NCBI RefSeq assembly: GCF_017352135.1
Contig: NZ_CP071454.1
Span: 3,931,001 to 3,995,000 of the forward strand
Source of the DNA: Rhizobium lentis
GTDB lineage: Bacteria > Pseudomonadota > Alphaproteobacteria > Rhizobiales > Rhizobiaceae
Reading direction: 5' to 3'
Length of the DNA stretch: 64,000 bases
The notes below the pieces were generated by a model, which saw nothing but the letters and a program-made list of their open reading frames with translations, made no database searches and was not told the origin of the DNA. Shown here in pieces: positions 18,692 to 26,754 of the stretch. Positions within the stretch are counted from its first letter, which is position 1, and each line of letters begins with the position of its first letter. Both the position numbers and the translations under genes were made by a program.

Positions 18692-19621
18692 GCGGATCGC
18701 GATCAGCCAGAGCGAAACGCTAGCCACCGAAAGCACTGTCGTGATCAGGATCGTCGCCGAGGCGCGCTCCTGCCACACGCCATATTGCTGGCCGATGACG
18801 AAGACATTGGTCGCCGTCGGCAGTGAGGCGAGCAGCACGGCCGCCTGGATCCAGACCGGCTCGAAACCGCCGATAACAGCCAGCGCCAGGAAAACGGCGA
18901 TCGGATGCAAGATCAGCTTCGCCGGCACGATATAGGAGATCTCGGCCGGGATCCGCTTCAGCGGCCTCAGAGCCAGCGTCACGCCCATGGCAAAAAGCGC
19001 GCAGGGCGCCGCTGCCTGGGCGAGGTAGTCGACGAGGCGCTGGAACGCCGCCGGCTGCTCGAGATGCAGCGCGGCGACGGCAAAGCCTGCCGCCGTCGAC
19101 AGGATGAAGGGATGCAACGCCACCTTGCGGACGATATCGCAAGCGAGCCGACCGGCCGATCGCTTGTCGTCGCCGGCCGCCGCCATCAGCGCCGGCGCCA
19201 CGATGAAATGCAGCGCGTTTTCGAAGCAGACGATCAGCGCCACCGGCACGGCGGCGGCTTCGCCGAGCGCCAGCAGCGCCAGCCCCGGCCCCATATAGCC
19301 GATATTGCCATAGGCGCCGGCAAAGGACTGGATGGTGCATTCATCAAGCGGATTGCCGCGAACGAAACGCCCGATGATAAAGAGCAGGATGAAGACCGCA
19401 TAGGTTGCGGCAATATCGGTGATGATGAAATCAACCCGCGTCAGCTCTTCGATCGGCGTGCGAGAGACGAGCTTGAAGAACAGCGCGGGCAGGGCGGCAT
19501 AGATGATGAAGGTATTCAGCCAGCCGAGCGCATCGGCCGGCTGCTTCGTCGCCTTGGCGGCAAGGAAGCCGATCAGGATCAGGCCGAAGAACGGCAGGAG
19601 CAGGCTGATGATATCGGCCAT
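18659..19621 (-). CDS. AEC-family (auxin efflux carrier-like) permease
   Basis: This 320-residue inner-membrane transporter has about ten hydrophobic helices in a 5+5 arrangement. It starts MADIISLLLPFFGLILIGFLAA and carries YGNIGYMGPGLALLALG in the first half, a segment typical of the family. C-terminal helices include ASLPTATNVFVIGQQYG, also conserved in AEC proteins. Bacterial members move small dicarboxylates or related anions. The substrate is unknown here. The gene start is 6 bp after the ccdA stop on the same strand, so ccdA and this gene form an operon. Confidence 0.9.
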   Translation of the reverse strand: MADIISLLLPFFGLILIGFLAAKATKQPADALGWLNTFIIYAALPALFFKLVSRTPIEELTRVDFIITDIAATYAVFILLFIIGRFVRGNPLDECTIQSFAGAYGNIGYMGPGLALLALGEAAAVPVALIVCFENALHFIVAPALMAAAGDDKRSAGRLACDIVRKVALHPFILSTAAGFAVAALHLEQPAAFQRLVDYLAQAAAPCALFAMGVTLALRPLKRIPAEISYIVPAKLILHPIAVFLALAVIGGFEPVWIQAAVLLASLPTATNVFVIGQQYGVWQERASATILITTVLSVASVSLWLIAIRSGLLPLQLFL

Positions 19622-19627
19622 ATTCCC

Positions 19628-20377
19628 TCAGCCGATCCGCATCAGAATCGGAAAGGTCTGCTGGAACCAGATCGCCACATCGCTGACCCAGCCGAACAGG
19701 AAGGCGAGACCGGTGAGGATGAGGAAGATGCCCATCACCTTTTCCACGGTGCCGAGATGGCGGCGGAAGCGGGACAGGAAGCGCATGAAGGCGCCGGAAA
19801 AACCGGCGGCGATCCAGAAGGGGATCGCGAGACCCAGCGAATAGATCGCAAGCAGCCCGGCGCCGGAACCGACCGTCTCGCGCGAGGCGGCGACACCGAG
19901 GATGGCGCCGAGAACCGGTCCGATGCAGGGCGTCCAGCCGAAGGCGAAGGCGAGGCCCATGATATAGGCGCCCGTCAGCGTCGCCGGCTTGCCGCCGGCC
20001 TGGAAACGGGCCTCGCGAGCGAGCAGGCCGATTCGGAAGATGCCGAGGAAATTCAGCCCCATGACGATGATAACAAGCCCGCCGAGCTTGGAGAGCAGGT
20101 CGAGATGCTGACGAAGCGCCATGCCGATGCTCGAAGCGCCGGCGCCGAGCGCCACGAAGACGGTGGCAAAACCGAGCGTGAAGAGCAGCGCCGAGAACAG
20201 CACGCCACGCCTGATATCGGGCGAGACCGCGACCGCGCCGCCGCCGCGGAACTGCTCGACCGATATGCCGGCCATATAGCAGAGATAGGGCGGGACGAGG
20301 GGCAGCACGCAGGGCGAAAGAAAGGAAAGCGCTCCCGCGATCAGCGCGCTCCACAGGGAAATATCGGCAATCGACAC
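19628..20377 (-). CDS. ccdA: Cytochrome c biogenesis protein CcdA
   Basis: This 249-residue protein has six transmembrane helices and passes reducing equivalents from thioredoxin to periplasmic CcmG-type proteins for haem attachment. FLSPCVLPLVPPYLCYMAG contains the first conserved Cys-Pro unit, and FGWTPCIGPVLGAILG the second; both redox cysteines are present. It starts MSIADISLW. A promoter should lie in the ~185 bp towards tRNA-Lys. Confidence 0.95.
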   Translation of the reverse strand: MSIADISLWSALIAGALSFLSPCVLPLVPPYLCYMAGISVEQFRGGGAVAVSPDIRRGVLFSALLFTLGFATVFVALGAGASSIGMALRQHLDLLSKLGGLVIIVMGLNFLGIFRIGLLAREARFQAGGKPATLTGAYIMGLAFAFGWTPCIGPVLGAILGVAASRETVGSGAGLLAIYSLGLAIPFWIAAGFSGAFMRFLSRFRRHLGTVEKVMGIFLILTGLAFLFGWVSDVAIWFQQTFPILMRIG

Positions 20378-20563
20378 GCATTCTCTCCGGCTGCAATCTG
20401 CGTGACGTTCCTAGCTTTGCAGGCCCTGGATTGCCAATCACCTTTTTGCGTGCGCAAGAAATGTGCCGATCACCGGAAAAAGCCGAATTTTTCGGTTGAC
20501 CGCAATGGGTCACCTGCCTATGTTCCGCCCACTTCCAGCCGGGGTGCTTCACCCGCGGAGAGG

Positions 20564-20639
20564 GAGAGCGTAGCTCAGCCGGTAGAGCAACTGACTTTTA
20601 ATCAGTAGGTCTCGGGTTCGAACCCCGACGCTCTCACCA
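20564..20639 (+). tRNA. tRNA-Lys(UUU)
   Basis: This is a 76-nt tRNA with a perfect 7-bp acceptor stem (GAGAGCG/CGCTCTC), a D-loop with AGC..GGTAGAGC, anticodon stem ACTGA/TCAGT and loop CTTTTAA (anticodon TTT). It has a GGTTCGAACCCC-type T arm and an encoded CCA. It stays intact because the prophage attL supplies an identical 3' end. Confidence 0.98.
20591..20639 (+). mobile_element. attL core (3' part of tRNA-Lys)
   Basis: These 49 nt, from the anticodon stem to CCA, are repeated without mismatch at 61383-61431. Sequence differs immediately on both sides (preceding base A versus C, following base A versus T), so the identity is exactly bounded. This is the typical footprint of a tyrosine integrase acting at a tRNA gene. 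Confidence 0.95.
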
Positions 20640-20687
20640 ATAGTTTCAATCACTTAGTAAGAATGCCAATCCTGCAACGGCTTGCTG

Positions 20688-20708
20688 GTCGCCACCGAGT
20701 CGCCACCG
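20688..20708 (+). repeat. Left candidate integrase arm site
   Basis: Two copies of GTCGCCACCG separated by a single A lie 49 bp inside attL. An identical 21-bp block in the same orientation lies inside attR at 61250-61270. In the circular phage genome the two would flank the att core. The arm-site role is inferred from position and duplication. Confidence 0.6.
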
Positions 20709-20829
20709 ATCCAAGTGCGTGCATCTTCAGCCTTTTCGTTTACCTGCACTTAATTCGTATTTGTTCGCCTAAACTCGATTCGGAAAATACATCATATCAC
20801 CGGCATCAACCTGAAACATGGAGGTGCCA

Positions 20830-21048
20830 ATGCAACGAAACATCCGAGTCAAAGAGGCCGCTCACTATATCGGCCTTTCAAAATCCAGCCTCGACAAGCT
20901 TCGCCATTTTGGCGGAGGCCCAAAATACTTCAAACTCGGTCGAGCCGTGGTCTATTCAACCTCAGATCTGGACGCGTGGATGTCCGAACGCCGTCGATCC
21001 GAGACATGGGACGGCGCCAACGACAACGGTCGAGTTCGCGCCGCCTAG
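20830..21048 (+). CDS. Small excisionase/AlpA-like HTH DNA-binding protein
   Basis: This 72-residue protein has a MerR/excisionase-like winged HTH: VKEAAHYIGLSKSSLDKLR, then the wing GGGPKYFKLGRAVVYSTSDLDAWM. ATG 20830 is chosen because GGAGG at 20820-20824 is 5 nt upstream; the ATG at 20818 overlaps that ribosome site. It is the first prophage gene after attL and reads inward. It could be an excisionase or an early transcription regulator. The family covers both and I cannot choose. Confidence 0.8.
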   Translation: MQRNIRVKEAAHYIGLSKSSLDKLRHFGGGPKYFKLGRAVVYSTSDLDAWMSERRRSETWDGANDNGRVRAA

Positions 21049-21144
21049 GCCATTTTCTGGACAATCGCCGGCTTCACGCCGACAAAGCCCCGCCACCACC
21101 TCATCACGTTTGCCGACCGGCCCGCGCCGGCGGAGAGGAGACAC

Positions 21145-21567
21145 ATGCGCATTTCCGACATTCAAGGTCCGTCCTTAACCGAAGTCATCGCATTCACCAT
21201 GATCGAGAAGCCCGAAGACGTCGCGATAGTCGAGCGCCAGGCTGCCGATCGCATGGCTACTGTCCGCGGCTGGTACGGCTGGCACGTAGTCGACGTCGAA
21301 GTCATCGACGACGCTGACGAACTGGTGCGCCTGACCATCTACGCCCAGCCCGTCGGCGCCGGATACCGTGAAGAGGCAACCTTCACCTTCCTCACAGGCC
21401 AGGAAGGCAAGCGTCGATCCGCGCGCCTTGATGCATTCCTGGCCGCTTGCGGTGTGGAGGAGCGGGTAGGCGACACCCGAGAAATCAAGGGTCGCTTCTT
21501 CGCAACCAAGAATCGCGGCCGAGGCGCCAGAGACTTCGGACCGCTGACCAACGCACTGGTCGGCTGA
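21145..21567 (+). CDS. Hypothetical phage early protein
   Basis: This 140-residue soluble protein is preceded by a strong ribosome site (GGAGAGGAGACAC before ATG). It contains EVIAFTMIEKPEDVAIVERQ near the N-terminus and ends GRFFATKNRGRGARDFGPL. The pattern of a beta-rich core with a basic, glycine-rich tail would suit a single-strand DNA-binding or annealing accessory protein, but I recognise no family. The gene is 2 bp from the next one in the replication operon. Confidence 0.65.
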   Translation: MRISDIQGPSLTEVIAFTMIEKPEDVAIVERQAADRMATVRGWYGWHVVDVEVIDDADELVRLTIYAQPVGAGYREEATFTFLTGQEGKRRSARLDAFLAACGVEERVGDTREIKGRFFATKNRGRGARDFGPLTNALVG

Positions 21568-21569
21568 CC

Positions 21570-21851
21570 ATGATAGTCGCCAACATGACGCCTGCCGCCG
21601 ATCCGGGCGGCGGGGTGATGAAGCACGTCGCAAATTTCGACCTGCAAATCACCGATGACATCAGGATCTGCGGAATGCGGTTGTTGCGAGCGCCGGATGG
21701 CCGACTCCTGACCTATGCGCCCACCGCGCTTGGTGGTCGCCGGGCGGTGACTTTCTCGCCTCAAACGACTGCAGCAATTGTCGACGCCGCCCGCAACAGT
21801 TACTTGGAGCTCGTAACAGCCGATGACCGCAGCAACCCGGCAGCAGCCTGA
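21570..21851 (+). CDS. Hypothetical phage protein, SpoVG-like in appearance
   Basis: This 93-residue protein starts at ATG 21570, two bases after the preceding stop. The central segment DIRICGMRLLRAPDGRLLTY, followed by a tyrosine/proline strand and a long helix, resembles small SpoVG-like nucleic-acid-binding phage proteins. That resemblance is only by eye. The 3' end overlaps the primase start by 29 bp, so the two are probably translationally coupled. Confidence 0.6.
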   Translation: MIVANMTPAADPGGGVMKHVANFDLQITDDIRICGMRLLRAPDGRLLTYAPTALGGRRAVTFSPQTTAAIVDAARNSYLELVTADDRSNPAAA

Positions 21852-23937
21852 ACCCTCTACCGCGCTAGCCGTTGCGCTCGAATACAACGCAATGGGCTGG
21901 CCTGTCTTTCCCTGCCGCCACGCTCCCGAAGATGTCGCAGACCCGCAGACCGGTGAGATCGAGACTCGCGGCGCCAAGACGCCTCTTATTTCCAACGGGC
22001 TGAACGGCGCGACGCTAAACACGCCACTCATCGGCAGGCTCTGGGCGCGCTTTCCAGACGCAATGATCGGCGTGCCCACCGGGGAGAAGATCGGTGCGTG
22101 GGTCCTCGACATCGACGTGCCACCTGGTCACGCGGACGGCCGCATTTGGCTCGCTGAGATGGAGGCGAAGCACGGTAGGCTGCCGGAGACCCGAACGGCC
22201 ACAACGGCCAGCGGCGGCCGGCACTATTTTTGGAAATATAGCTCCGACGTAAAGAACCGAGCGTCGATCGGTCCTGGCGCCGATCTGCGAGGCGAGGGCG
22301 GCTACGTCATTGCTGCCGGCAGCGTCATGGCCGACGGCCGACGCTATGCCTGGGACAACGACTTCGACATCGCTGAGGCTCCAGAGTGGCTGATGAAGCT
22401 GGCGACACCGCAGCAGTCGGCGCCGACGCCGGGTCACACCTTCGACTATCGTACCCGCGCCACCGATCGCTACGTGGAAGCAAGCGTCGACGACGAGCTA
22501 CGCATCCTCGCGTCGACAGCGCAAGGCGCCCGCGGCCACCAGGTCAATGCCTCGGCTTACAATCTCGGGCGCTTCGTCGGTGCCAACCTCTTGAGCCGCT
22601 CCGAAGCCGAGGCCGGTCTCTACGCCGCTGCGCAAGCTAATGGGGTCGTCGCAAAAGATGGAGAGCGGGAGACGTGGGCGAAGATTAAGCGCGGGCTCGA
22701 TGCGGGCATCCTGAATCCGAAACAGATCCCGGAACGAGAAGTTGCTGACAACACACCCCCGATGGATCACTCGCGGATGGTCGAGCGAGCGAGAGAGAAA
22801 TCAGCTGCTCAAAAGCTAGAAGCGGCTAATGACAACGTCCCGCCCGCATCGATCATTTCCGAATTGCCTGTGGTCAATCCGGCTGATTGGGAAGGCAAAG
22901 AGGTGCCTCCTCGTGAATGGTTCATCGCCGATTGGATTCCTCACCGACAGGTGACAATCCTATCCGGCGATGGTGGCGTAGGTAAATCTCTGCTTGCGCT
23001 TCAGTTCGGCGCCGCGTCGGCGCTCGCGGTAGACACCGCAGGCCTTTCGCCCAAGCCTGGCAAGGTTCTGTATCTCGGCGCTGAGGACGAAGAGGATGAG
23101 TTCCATCGACGGCTTGCCGATATCGTCCGCGGACATGGGCGACAGCTCTCCGACCTAAGCGATTTCCGGCTGGTGCCGATGGCCGACTTGGACGCTCTGT
23201 TGGCAGTGCCCGATTCTAAGGGGGTGCTGCAGCCGACGAAGGTCTGGACGAAGTTCTGCGAGCTCGCTCGAAGCTTCGAACCCAGGTTCATCGTTCTCGA
23301 TACTGTCGCGGATCTCTTCGGCGGAGATGAGATCAAACGTGGGCAGGCGCGGCAATTTATTGGCATGCTTCGGAAGTTGGCCATTGAGCTGGACTGCTCG
23401 ATCATGCTCCTGGCGCATCCATCGCAAGAGGGTATTCGATCCGGCACGGGATCGTCGGGCAGCACGGGATGGAAAAATAGCTCACGCTCCATGCTCTATT
23501 TCAGCCGGTCCGATGACAAGGAGGCTGACACAGATCTTCGGTTCCTGACAAATAAGAAGATAAACTACGCCGGCGTCGGTAACGAAATCCGGCTCCGATG
23601 GGAAAGCGGATGTTTCGTTCCAGAGATTGCTGGATCCTCACCGGCAATCGGACTGCTTAACCGGCAGGCAGAGAGAACCTTCATTGATCTTCTTCGCACC
23701 TTCTCGAGAACCGGCCAGCATGTGGGGGCGTCGCCAGGGACAAACTTCGCACCGGCGAAAATGGCGAAGCATCCAAGCGCCGGCGGCGTTTCGAAGAAAT
23801 CACTCGAAGCTGCAATGCAGCGGCTCCTGGAGGATGGGACAATCAAACTGGTTTGGGAAGGCCCGGCCTCGAAACAAAGACAGAGGCTAATCGTCACCGC
23901 GGATGATTATTTTTCACGAAAAAGGGACGAAGAGTGA
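21823..23937 (+). CDS. Prim-pol primase fused to RepA-like hexameric helicase
   Basis: This 704-residue replication protein has an N-terminal bifunctional primase/polymerase domain (residues ~12-185). That domain shows the acidic metal motif VLDIDV, the SGGRHYFW segment and GADLRGEGGYVIAAGS. A linker leads to a RecA-fold AAA_25/RepA-type ATPase with Walker A SGDGGVGKS at ~residue 381 and VLYLGAEDEEDEF. Walker B is FIVLDTVADLFGG, and LLAHPS follows. The C-terminal ~90 residues look like a winged helix. The protein can plausibly recognise an origin, unwind and prime. The iteron-like array directly after its stop is a fitting origin. Confidence 0.92.
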   Translation: MTAATRQQPEPSTALAVALEYNAMGWPVFPCRHAPEDVADPQTGEIETRGAKTPLISNGLNGATLNTPLIGRLWARFPDAMIGVPTGEKIGAWVLDIDVPPGHADGRIWLAEMEAKHGRLPETRTATTASGGRHYFWKYSSDVKNRASIGPGADLRGEGGYVIAAGSVMADGRRYAWDNDFDIAEAPEWLMKLATPQQSAPTPGHTFDYRTRATDRYVEASVDDELRILASTAQGARGHQVNASAYNLGRFVGANLLSRSEAEAGLYAAAQANGVVAKDGERETWAKIKRGLDAGILNPKQIPEREVADNTPPMDHSRMVERAREKSAAQKLEAANDNVPPASIISELPVVNPADWEGKEVPPREWFIADWIPHRQVTILSGDGGVGKSLLALQFGAASALAVDTAGLSPKPGKVLYLGAEDEEDEFHRRLADIVRGHGRQLSDLSDFRLVPMADLDALLAVPDSKGVLQPTKVWTKFCELARSFEPRFIVLDTVADLFGGDEIKRGQARQFIGMLRKLAIELDCSIMLLAHPSQEGIRSGTGSSGSTGWKNSSRSMLYFSRSDDKEADTDLRFLTNKKINYAGVGNEIRLRWESGCFVPEIAGSSPAIGLLNRQAERTFIDLLRTFSRTGQHVGASPGTNFAPAKMAKHPSAGGVSKKSLEAAMQRLLEDGTIKLVWEGPASKQRQRLIVTADDYFSRKRDEE

Positions 23938-23938
23938 T

Positions 23939-24049
23939 TTCCACCGACCTTCCACCGGCCTTCCACCACCCTTCCACCGCGTTCCACCGACCCTTCCACC
24001 TCTCCCCCTATAACCCCCGGCGAGGTGGAAGCACCTCGCGGTGGTGGAA
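23939..24049. repeat. Iteron-like TTCCACC array, candidate phage replication origin
   Basis: Six direct copies of TTCCACC begin at 23939, 23950, 23961, 23972, 23982 and 23994, spaced 11, 11, 11, 10 and 12 bp, so all face one side of the helix. Two inverted copies GGTGGAA follow at 24024 and 24043, separated from the direct block by a short segment with CCCTATAACCCCC. It lies between the primase/helicase stop and the next gene. Phage rep genes often sit beside their iteron origins. Confidence 0.65.
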
Positions 24050-24086
24050 ACCACCGCAGCGCTCCCACGCTCTGAAAGGAAAAGAC

Positions 24087-24308
24087 ATGCCGTTACGCAT
24101 ACGCGTCCAAAATATCGGCGGGCCGTTCCCGGGCCGCGGTGCTGCGCCCGAGATGCTGCACGACAAAATCCTCCCCCGCGGCCAGCGGGCAGCGTTCGAA
24201 AGGCTCAACGACTTGGCCGCGATGCGGCCAACCGTCACCGATGCCGGCAGCCTGGTGGCTGTCAATGACAACGAGCCGATCCTCTCAGCAAGAAAGGCCC
24301 ACAAGTGA
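24087..24308 (+). CDS. Small hypothetical phage early protein
   Basis: This 73-residue protein starts at ATG 24087 with AAAGGA upstream. Its N-terminus is basic (PLRIRVQNIGGPFPGRGAAP), and VAVNDNEPIL lies near the C-terminus. A longer reading from 23934 would translate the iterons into low-complexity HPSTAFHRPF-type sequence and is rejected. It overlaps the next gene as GTGA. No family recognised. Confidence 0.6.
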   Translation: MPLRIRVQNIGGPFPGRGAAPEMLHDKILPRGQRAAFERLNDLAAMRPTVTDAGSLVAVNDNEPILSARKAHK

Positions 24309-25243
24309 AATTCAAATCATTCGCCGAGGCCCTGTCGGCCGATCGTCCCATTCCCGCAAATGACAATAAGACGCGTAAACCAAAGCAGCCCCGTTATCGC
24401 GGCACGCTCCCGGCGCTCCGGTGGTTGTTTGACAACCATCCGGATTTGGCTCCAGCCATGGCGGCAGCTAAGCCGAAAACAGAGGGTAACTGGTCAGCTG
24501 ACCTCGCCGACGGTCGGCAGGAGATCCGCCCCACAGTCGGCGAGCTGTTAAAAGCCGCGGAAGGCGCCTCGCAGAAGTTTGATCCGACGGACGATCGAAA
24601 GAACAATGAACGCATTTCGCTCGGATCCCTGAAGTTTCTACGCGGCCGCCTCATCGAGTGGGCGGTAACAAAGAAGGGTCACCGGCTTCGGCCAGTCGAT
24701 CGAGTAGCGCAGGTCGGCGGAGACGCTGTTCATCAACGCGATCCAGCCCGCTACCTAAAAACAAGGGCAACGGCGCCGTCCCCATTCGATGCCTATCCGT
24801 TGCCTCGGAATATGTCTGGCCAGCCGATGCTGCCTCCCATGCTGGATCCTTTGAATGGTGTAGCGGAAGGCCGGCGCCTGCTGCAGAGCCTGGGTATCGA
24901 CGGGACGGTGCCTTTGGAAAAGTTGCCGATTCCGGCGACGAGGTGCAGTGACGCTGTCGCGAAGAACGCCGTTTTCCTAGGCGGGATCTCGAGCCCAAAG
25001 GGCAATACATCGAGCGGAGCCCAAGCCTGGGAAGCACCAGAAGCAACGCGAGGCGAAGCGGCGACGGTGATTGAGGAAGTCTTTGCACGAGGCACGCTCA
25101 GGTCGATCGGCTTGCGACTGGGGTACAGTGAAGACTATGCCGATCGGGCCGGGAAAGCGGCTTTAATCGAGGCGGCGAGGGTTCTCGCCGTAGCAAACGA
25201 CAATAAAGTTTCAATCGATGTGCCCAAATGTGGCGCGCTGTGA
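24305..25243 (+). CDS. Hypothetical phage protein with C-terminal HTH-like end
   Basis: This 312-residue protein starts at GTG 24305, coupled to the previous gene by a GTGA overlap. The N-terminal half is basic and proline-rich (NKTRKPKQPRYRGTLPALRW). The C-terminal ~60 residues, with IEEVFARGTLRSIGLRLGYSEDYADRAG, look like a sigma-70 region 4 or HTH helix pair. It is the last gene of the early operon and is followed by a terminator, so it might be a late-gene activator. That is inference from position and fold impression. Confidence 0.6.
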   Translation: MKFKSFAEALSADRPIPANDNKTRKPKQPRYRGTLPALRWLFDNHPDLAPAMAAAKPKTEGNWSADLADGRQEIRPTVGELLKAAEGASQKFDPTDDRKNNERISLGSLKFLRGRLIEWAVTKKGHRLRPVDRVAQVGGDAVHQRDPARYLKTRATAPSPFDAYPLPRNMSGQPMLPPMLDPLNGVAEGRRLLQSLGIDGTVPLEKLPIPATRCSDAVAKNAVFLGGISSPKGNTSSGAQAWEAPEATRGEAATVIEEVFARGTLRSIGLRLGYSEDYADRAGKAALIEAARVLAVANDNKVSIDVPKCGAL

Positions 25244-25263
25244 TGTATTTGATTGAAGATAAA

Positions 25264-25290
25264 GGGCCGCCATTCGGTGGCCCTCTTCAG
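25264..25290 (+). terminator. Terminator after the early operon
   Basis: Stem GGGCCGCC/GGTGGCCC (8 bp with one G-T pair) has loop ATTC and is followed by TCTTCAGTTT. On the other strand it is followed by TTTATCTTC, so it can serve both the early operon and the converging cargo gene at 25352. Confidence 0.7.
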
Positions 25291-25351
25291 TTTGGGGCGC
25301 CGTCAACCGCGGACGTTTGAGACTCGCGAGTTCGCCGGGCCAGCCTCTTTC

Positions 25352-26041
25352 CTATTCGTCTTGCGCTGATGCCTCCTGCTGCCGCGCATGCAATTCCCGG
25401 ATGATCTGATCGCCTAGGTGACGGGTGTTTTTTGGCGTCCCAGTGCTGTTAAGATGATCAATGCCGAGTTCGATCGATAGCTCGCGAAGAAGAGGTAATG
25501 CGGGTGCAACTAACTGACCATCCCTCAAAACCTCGACAGTTCCGTTCTCGTACTGGCGAATCTGGATTTGGCCGGCATTGGCCACTTTGGTGATTTGTAG
25601 GTTGCTGAGAGGAACGTGGTCGGCTTGCGTTGGCGACTTGTAGGTCGGAAAGACAAGCTTTCCAGCTCGGGTTCGCATGCTGTCTCGGGCTTCGGATGCC
25701 GGAAGATCCATCAATATTTCGATCGCCAGCTCTTTCGCGTTGATCCTGAGGACCACCACCCGATCGACATCGCTGAATGTGTTTTCATTGAACGAGACTT
25801 GGGTCGAAGAGGTCACAGTCTTAACAGAGATCTTCTGCCCGTCCGCGCTCACCACGTCATAACCACGCTGCTTCGACTCGGGCGCCATTTGCCCGTAGGT
25901 GAACATAGCTGTGTAGAGTTCGCCGATACGGCCGGTGAGGTGATTGAGCTCTGACGCTGGAACGCCCCATGCGAGTTCGCGCTCGAACCATGAGAGCGCT
26001 TCGCCCAGTGATTTGATTATCTGGAATTGGTTTAAAGCCAT
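25352..26041 (-). CDS. DUF6998-like protein with possible nuclease-like fold
   Basis: This 229-residue protein starts at ATG 26041 behind GGGGGG; a TTG lies one codon earlier. The core ELNHLTGRIGELYTAMFTYG, then YDVVSADGQKISVKTVTSST and VVVLRINAKELAIEIL, resembles proteins of the PD-(D/E)XK-like restriction-endonuclease fold, with candidate residues E41, D62 and K74. I recall this family as DUF6998. It is encoded opposite to the phage operons, next to a DUF3606 gene, at the early/late boundary where conversion genes often sit. A defence or superinfection-exclusion role is inference; the usual second acidic residue before the Lys is a Ser. Confidence 0.7.
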   Translation of the reverse strand: MALNQFQIIKSLGEALSWFERELAWGVPASELNHLTGRIGELYTAMFTYGQMAPESKQRGYDVVSADGQKISVKTVTSSTQVSFNENTFSDVDRVVVLRINAKELAIEILMDLPASEARDSMRTRAGKLVFPTYKSPTQADHVPLSNLQITKVANAGQIQIRQYENGTVEVLRDGQLVAPALPLLRELSIELGIDHLNSTGTPKNTRHLGDQIIRELHARQQEASAQDE

Positions 26042-26164
26042 CAAGTGCCCCCCGCAGATGCGCGGACGTTACGGCAAAAACCTTTCCAATTACCGCAGCG
26101 CGCCTCCTCTCGCGACGCGGTAATCCTGCGCCGGGCTCCCTTCGGGTTGAGCTCGGCGCTTTCG

Positions 26165-26350
26165 CTATTTCTTGAGACGCTCGGCCGCCCTGTTCGCCTC
26201 GTTGCGGTCGGATCCATGTCGCTTTACGATTTTCTCGGCTTCGTCGCGGCTTATCCCATGCTTCCGGGCGAAGTATGCGACTTCGTACGGTTCGCTCGCA
26301 GATATCCTTCTGCGGTCTGCGGCGCCTCGCTTGGACTTATCATCGGCCAT
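26165..26350 (-). CDS. DUF3606 domain protein
   Basis: This 61-residue protein starts MADDKSKRGAADRRRIS and continues EPYEVAYFARKHGISRDEAE and RHGSDRNEANRAAERL. This is the DUF3606 pattern, a small helical family very common in Rhizobiales chromosomes. GGAGG lies 8 nt before ATG 26350. It is probably host-derived and lies upstream of the DUF6998-like gene on the same strand. Function unknown. Confidence 0.85.
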   Translation of the reverse strand: MADDKSKRGAADRRRISASEPYEVAYFARKHGISRDEAEKIVKRHGSDRNEANRAAERLKK

Positions 26351-26574
26351 TGCTGTTTCCTCCATTGGAGGAGACTGAACGCTTGAGTTATTCGGCGGTT
26401 CCTGCGGCTTGCTCAGTAGAGGCCGCTAGTATCTTGATGAGTGGGTTCCCATATACCTAGCCCGTGCCTGGCTCTGGTAGCTAGGAGGTCAACAAGCGGT
26501 TGACAAACACTCGGACATGCCACATATCAAATGCATCAACACCGCGATGACGAACTCATCGTACTTCATGTGAG

Positions 26575-26612
26575 CAGCCCGGAGCCTTACCAACTCGCGG
26601 GCTGTTTCATTT
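26575..26612 (+). terminator. Hairpin with T-rich tail in a 740-bp gene-poor stretch
   Basis: A perfect 7-bp stem, CAGCCCG/CGGGCTG, with a 16-nt loop is followed by TTTCATTT. It could end a plus-strand RNA starting near 26470. The surrounding 26366-27107 has no large gene, only the small minus-strand reading frame at 26662-26754 and, on the minus strand at ~26520-26650, a start-less stretch that reads like a decayed coding end. Confidence 0.5.
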
Positions 26613-26661
26613 AGGTGGCTCAGCGCCGGTTCGGGCGGCGCCTTGCCTCGTTGCTAGCTAA

Positions 26662-26754
26662 TTAGCGCTTTGTAAAGCGATCCTTGAGCTCAACCAGGGC
26701 CAGCAATGTAGCTGGGACGGTCAAAGCAACGATCAGTATATCAACACCGGTCAT
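26662..26754 (-). CDS. 30-residue single-helix membrane peptide (toxin-like)
   Basis: ATG 26754 is preceded by an excellent ribosome site, GGAAGGAG, 5 nt upstream. The peptide has one hydrophobic helix (DILIVALTVPATLLALVEL) and a basic end, KDRFTKR. Size, helix and charged tail match small holin-like or type I toxin peptides. No relative is recognised by name, and the family assignment is inference. Confidence 0.5.
   Translation of the reverse strand: MTGVDILIVALTVPATLLALVELKDRFTKR

Noticed and set aside
18905..20608. Long plus-strand frame across the AEC and ccdA genes and the tRNA
   Set aside because: It is antisense to two clear membrane-protein genes and reads into the tRNA; highly charged shadow composition.
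23939..24049. CRISPR-like array
   Set aside because: Repeats are only 7 nt with 3-5 nt between them, some inverted, and no cas genes are present. An iteron array fits better.
23934..24086. N-terminal extension of the small gene at 24087
   Set aside because: It would translate the iterons into low-complexity His/Pro/Ser sequence, and a good ribosome site stands before ATG 24087.
26520..26650. Minus-strand coding end with ETARELVRLRAAHMKYDEF-like sequence
   Set aside because: It reads like protein for ~50 codons, but a TAG precedes it and there is no supported start. At most it is a decayed remnant, so it is not listed as a gene.
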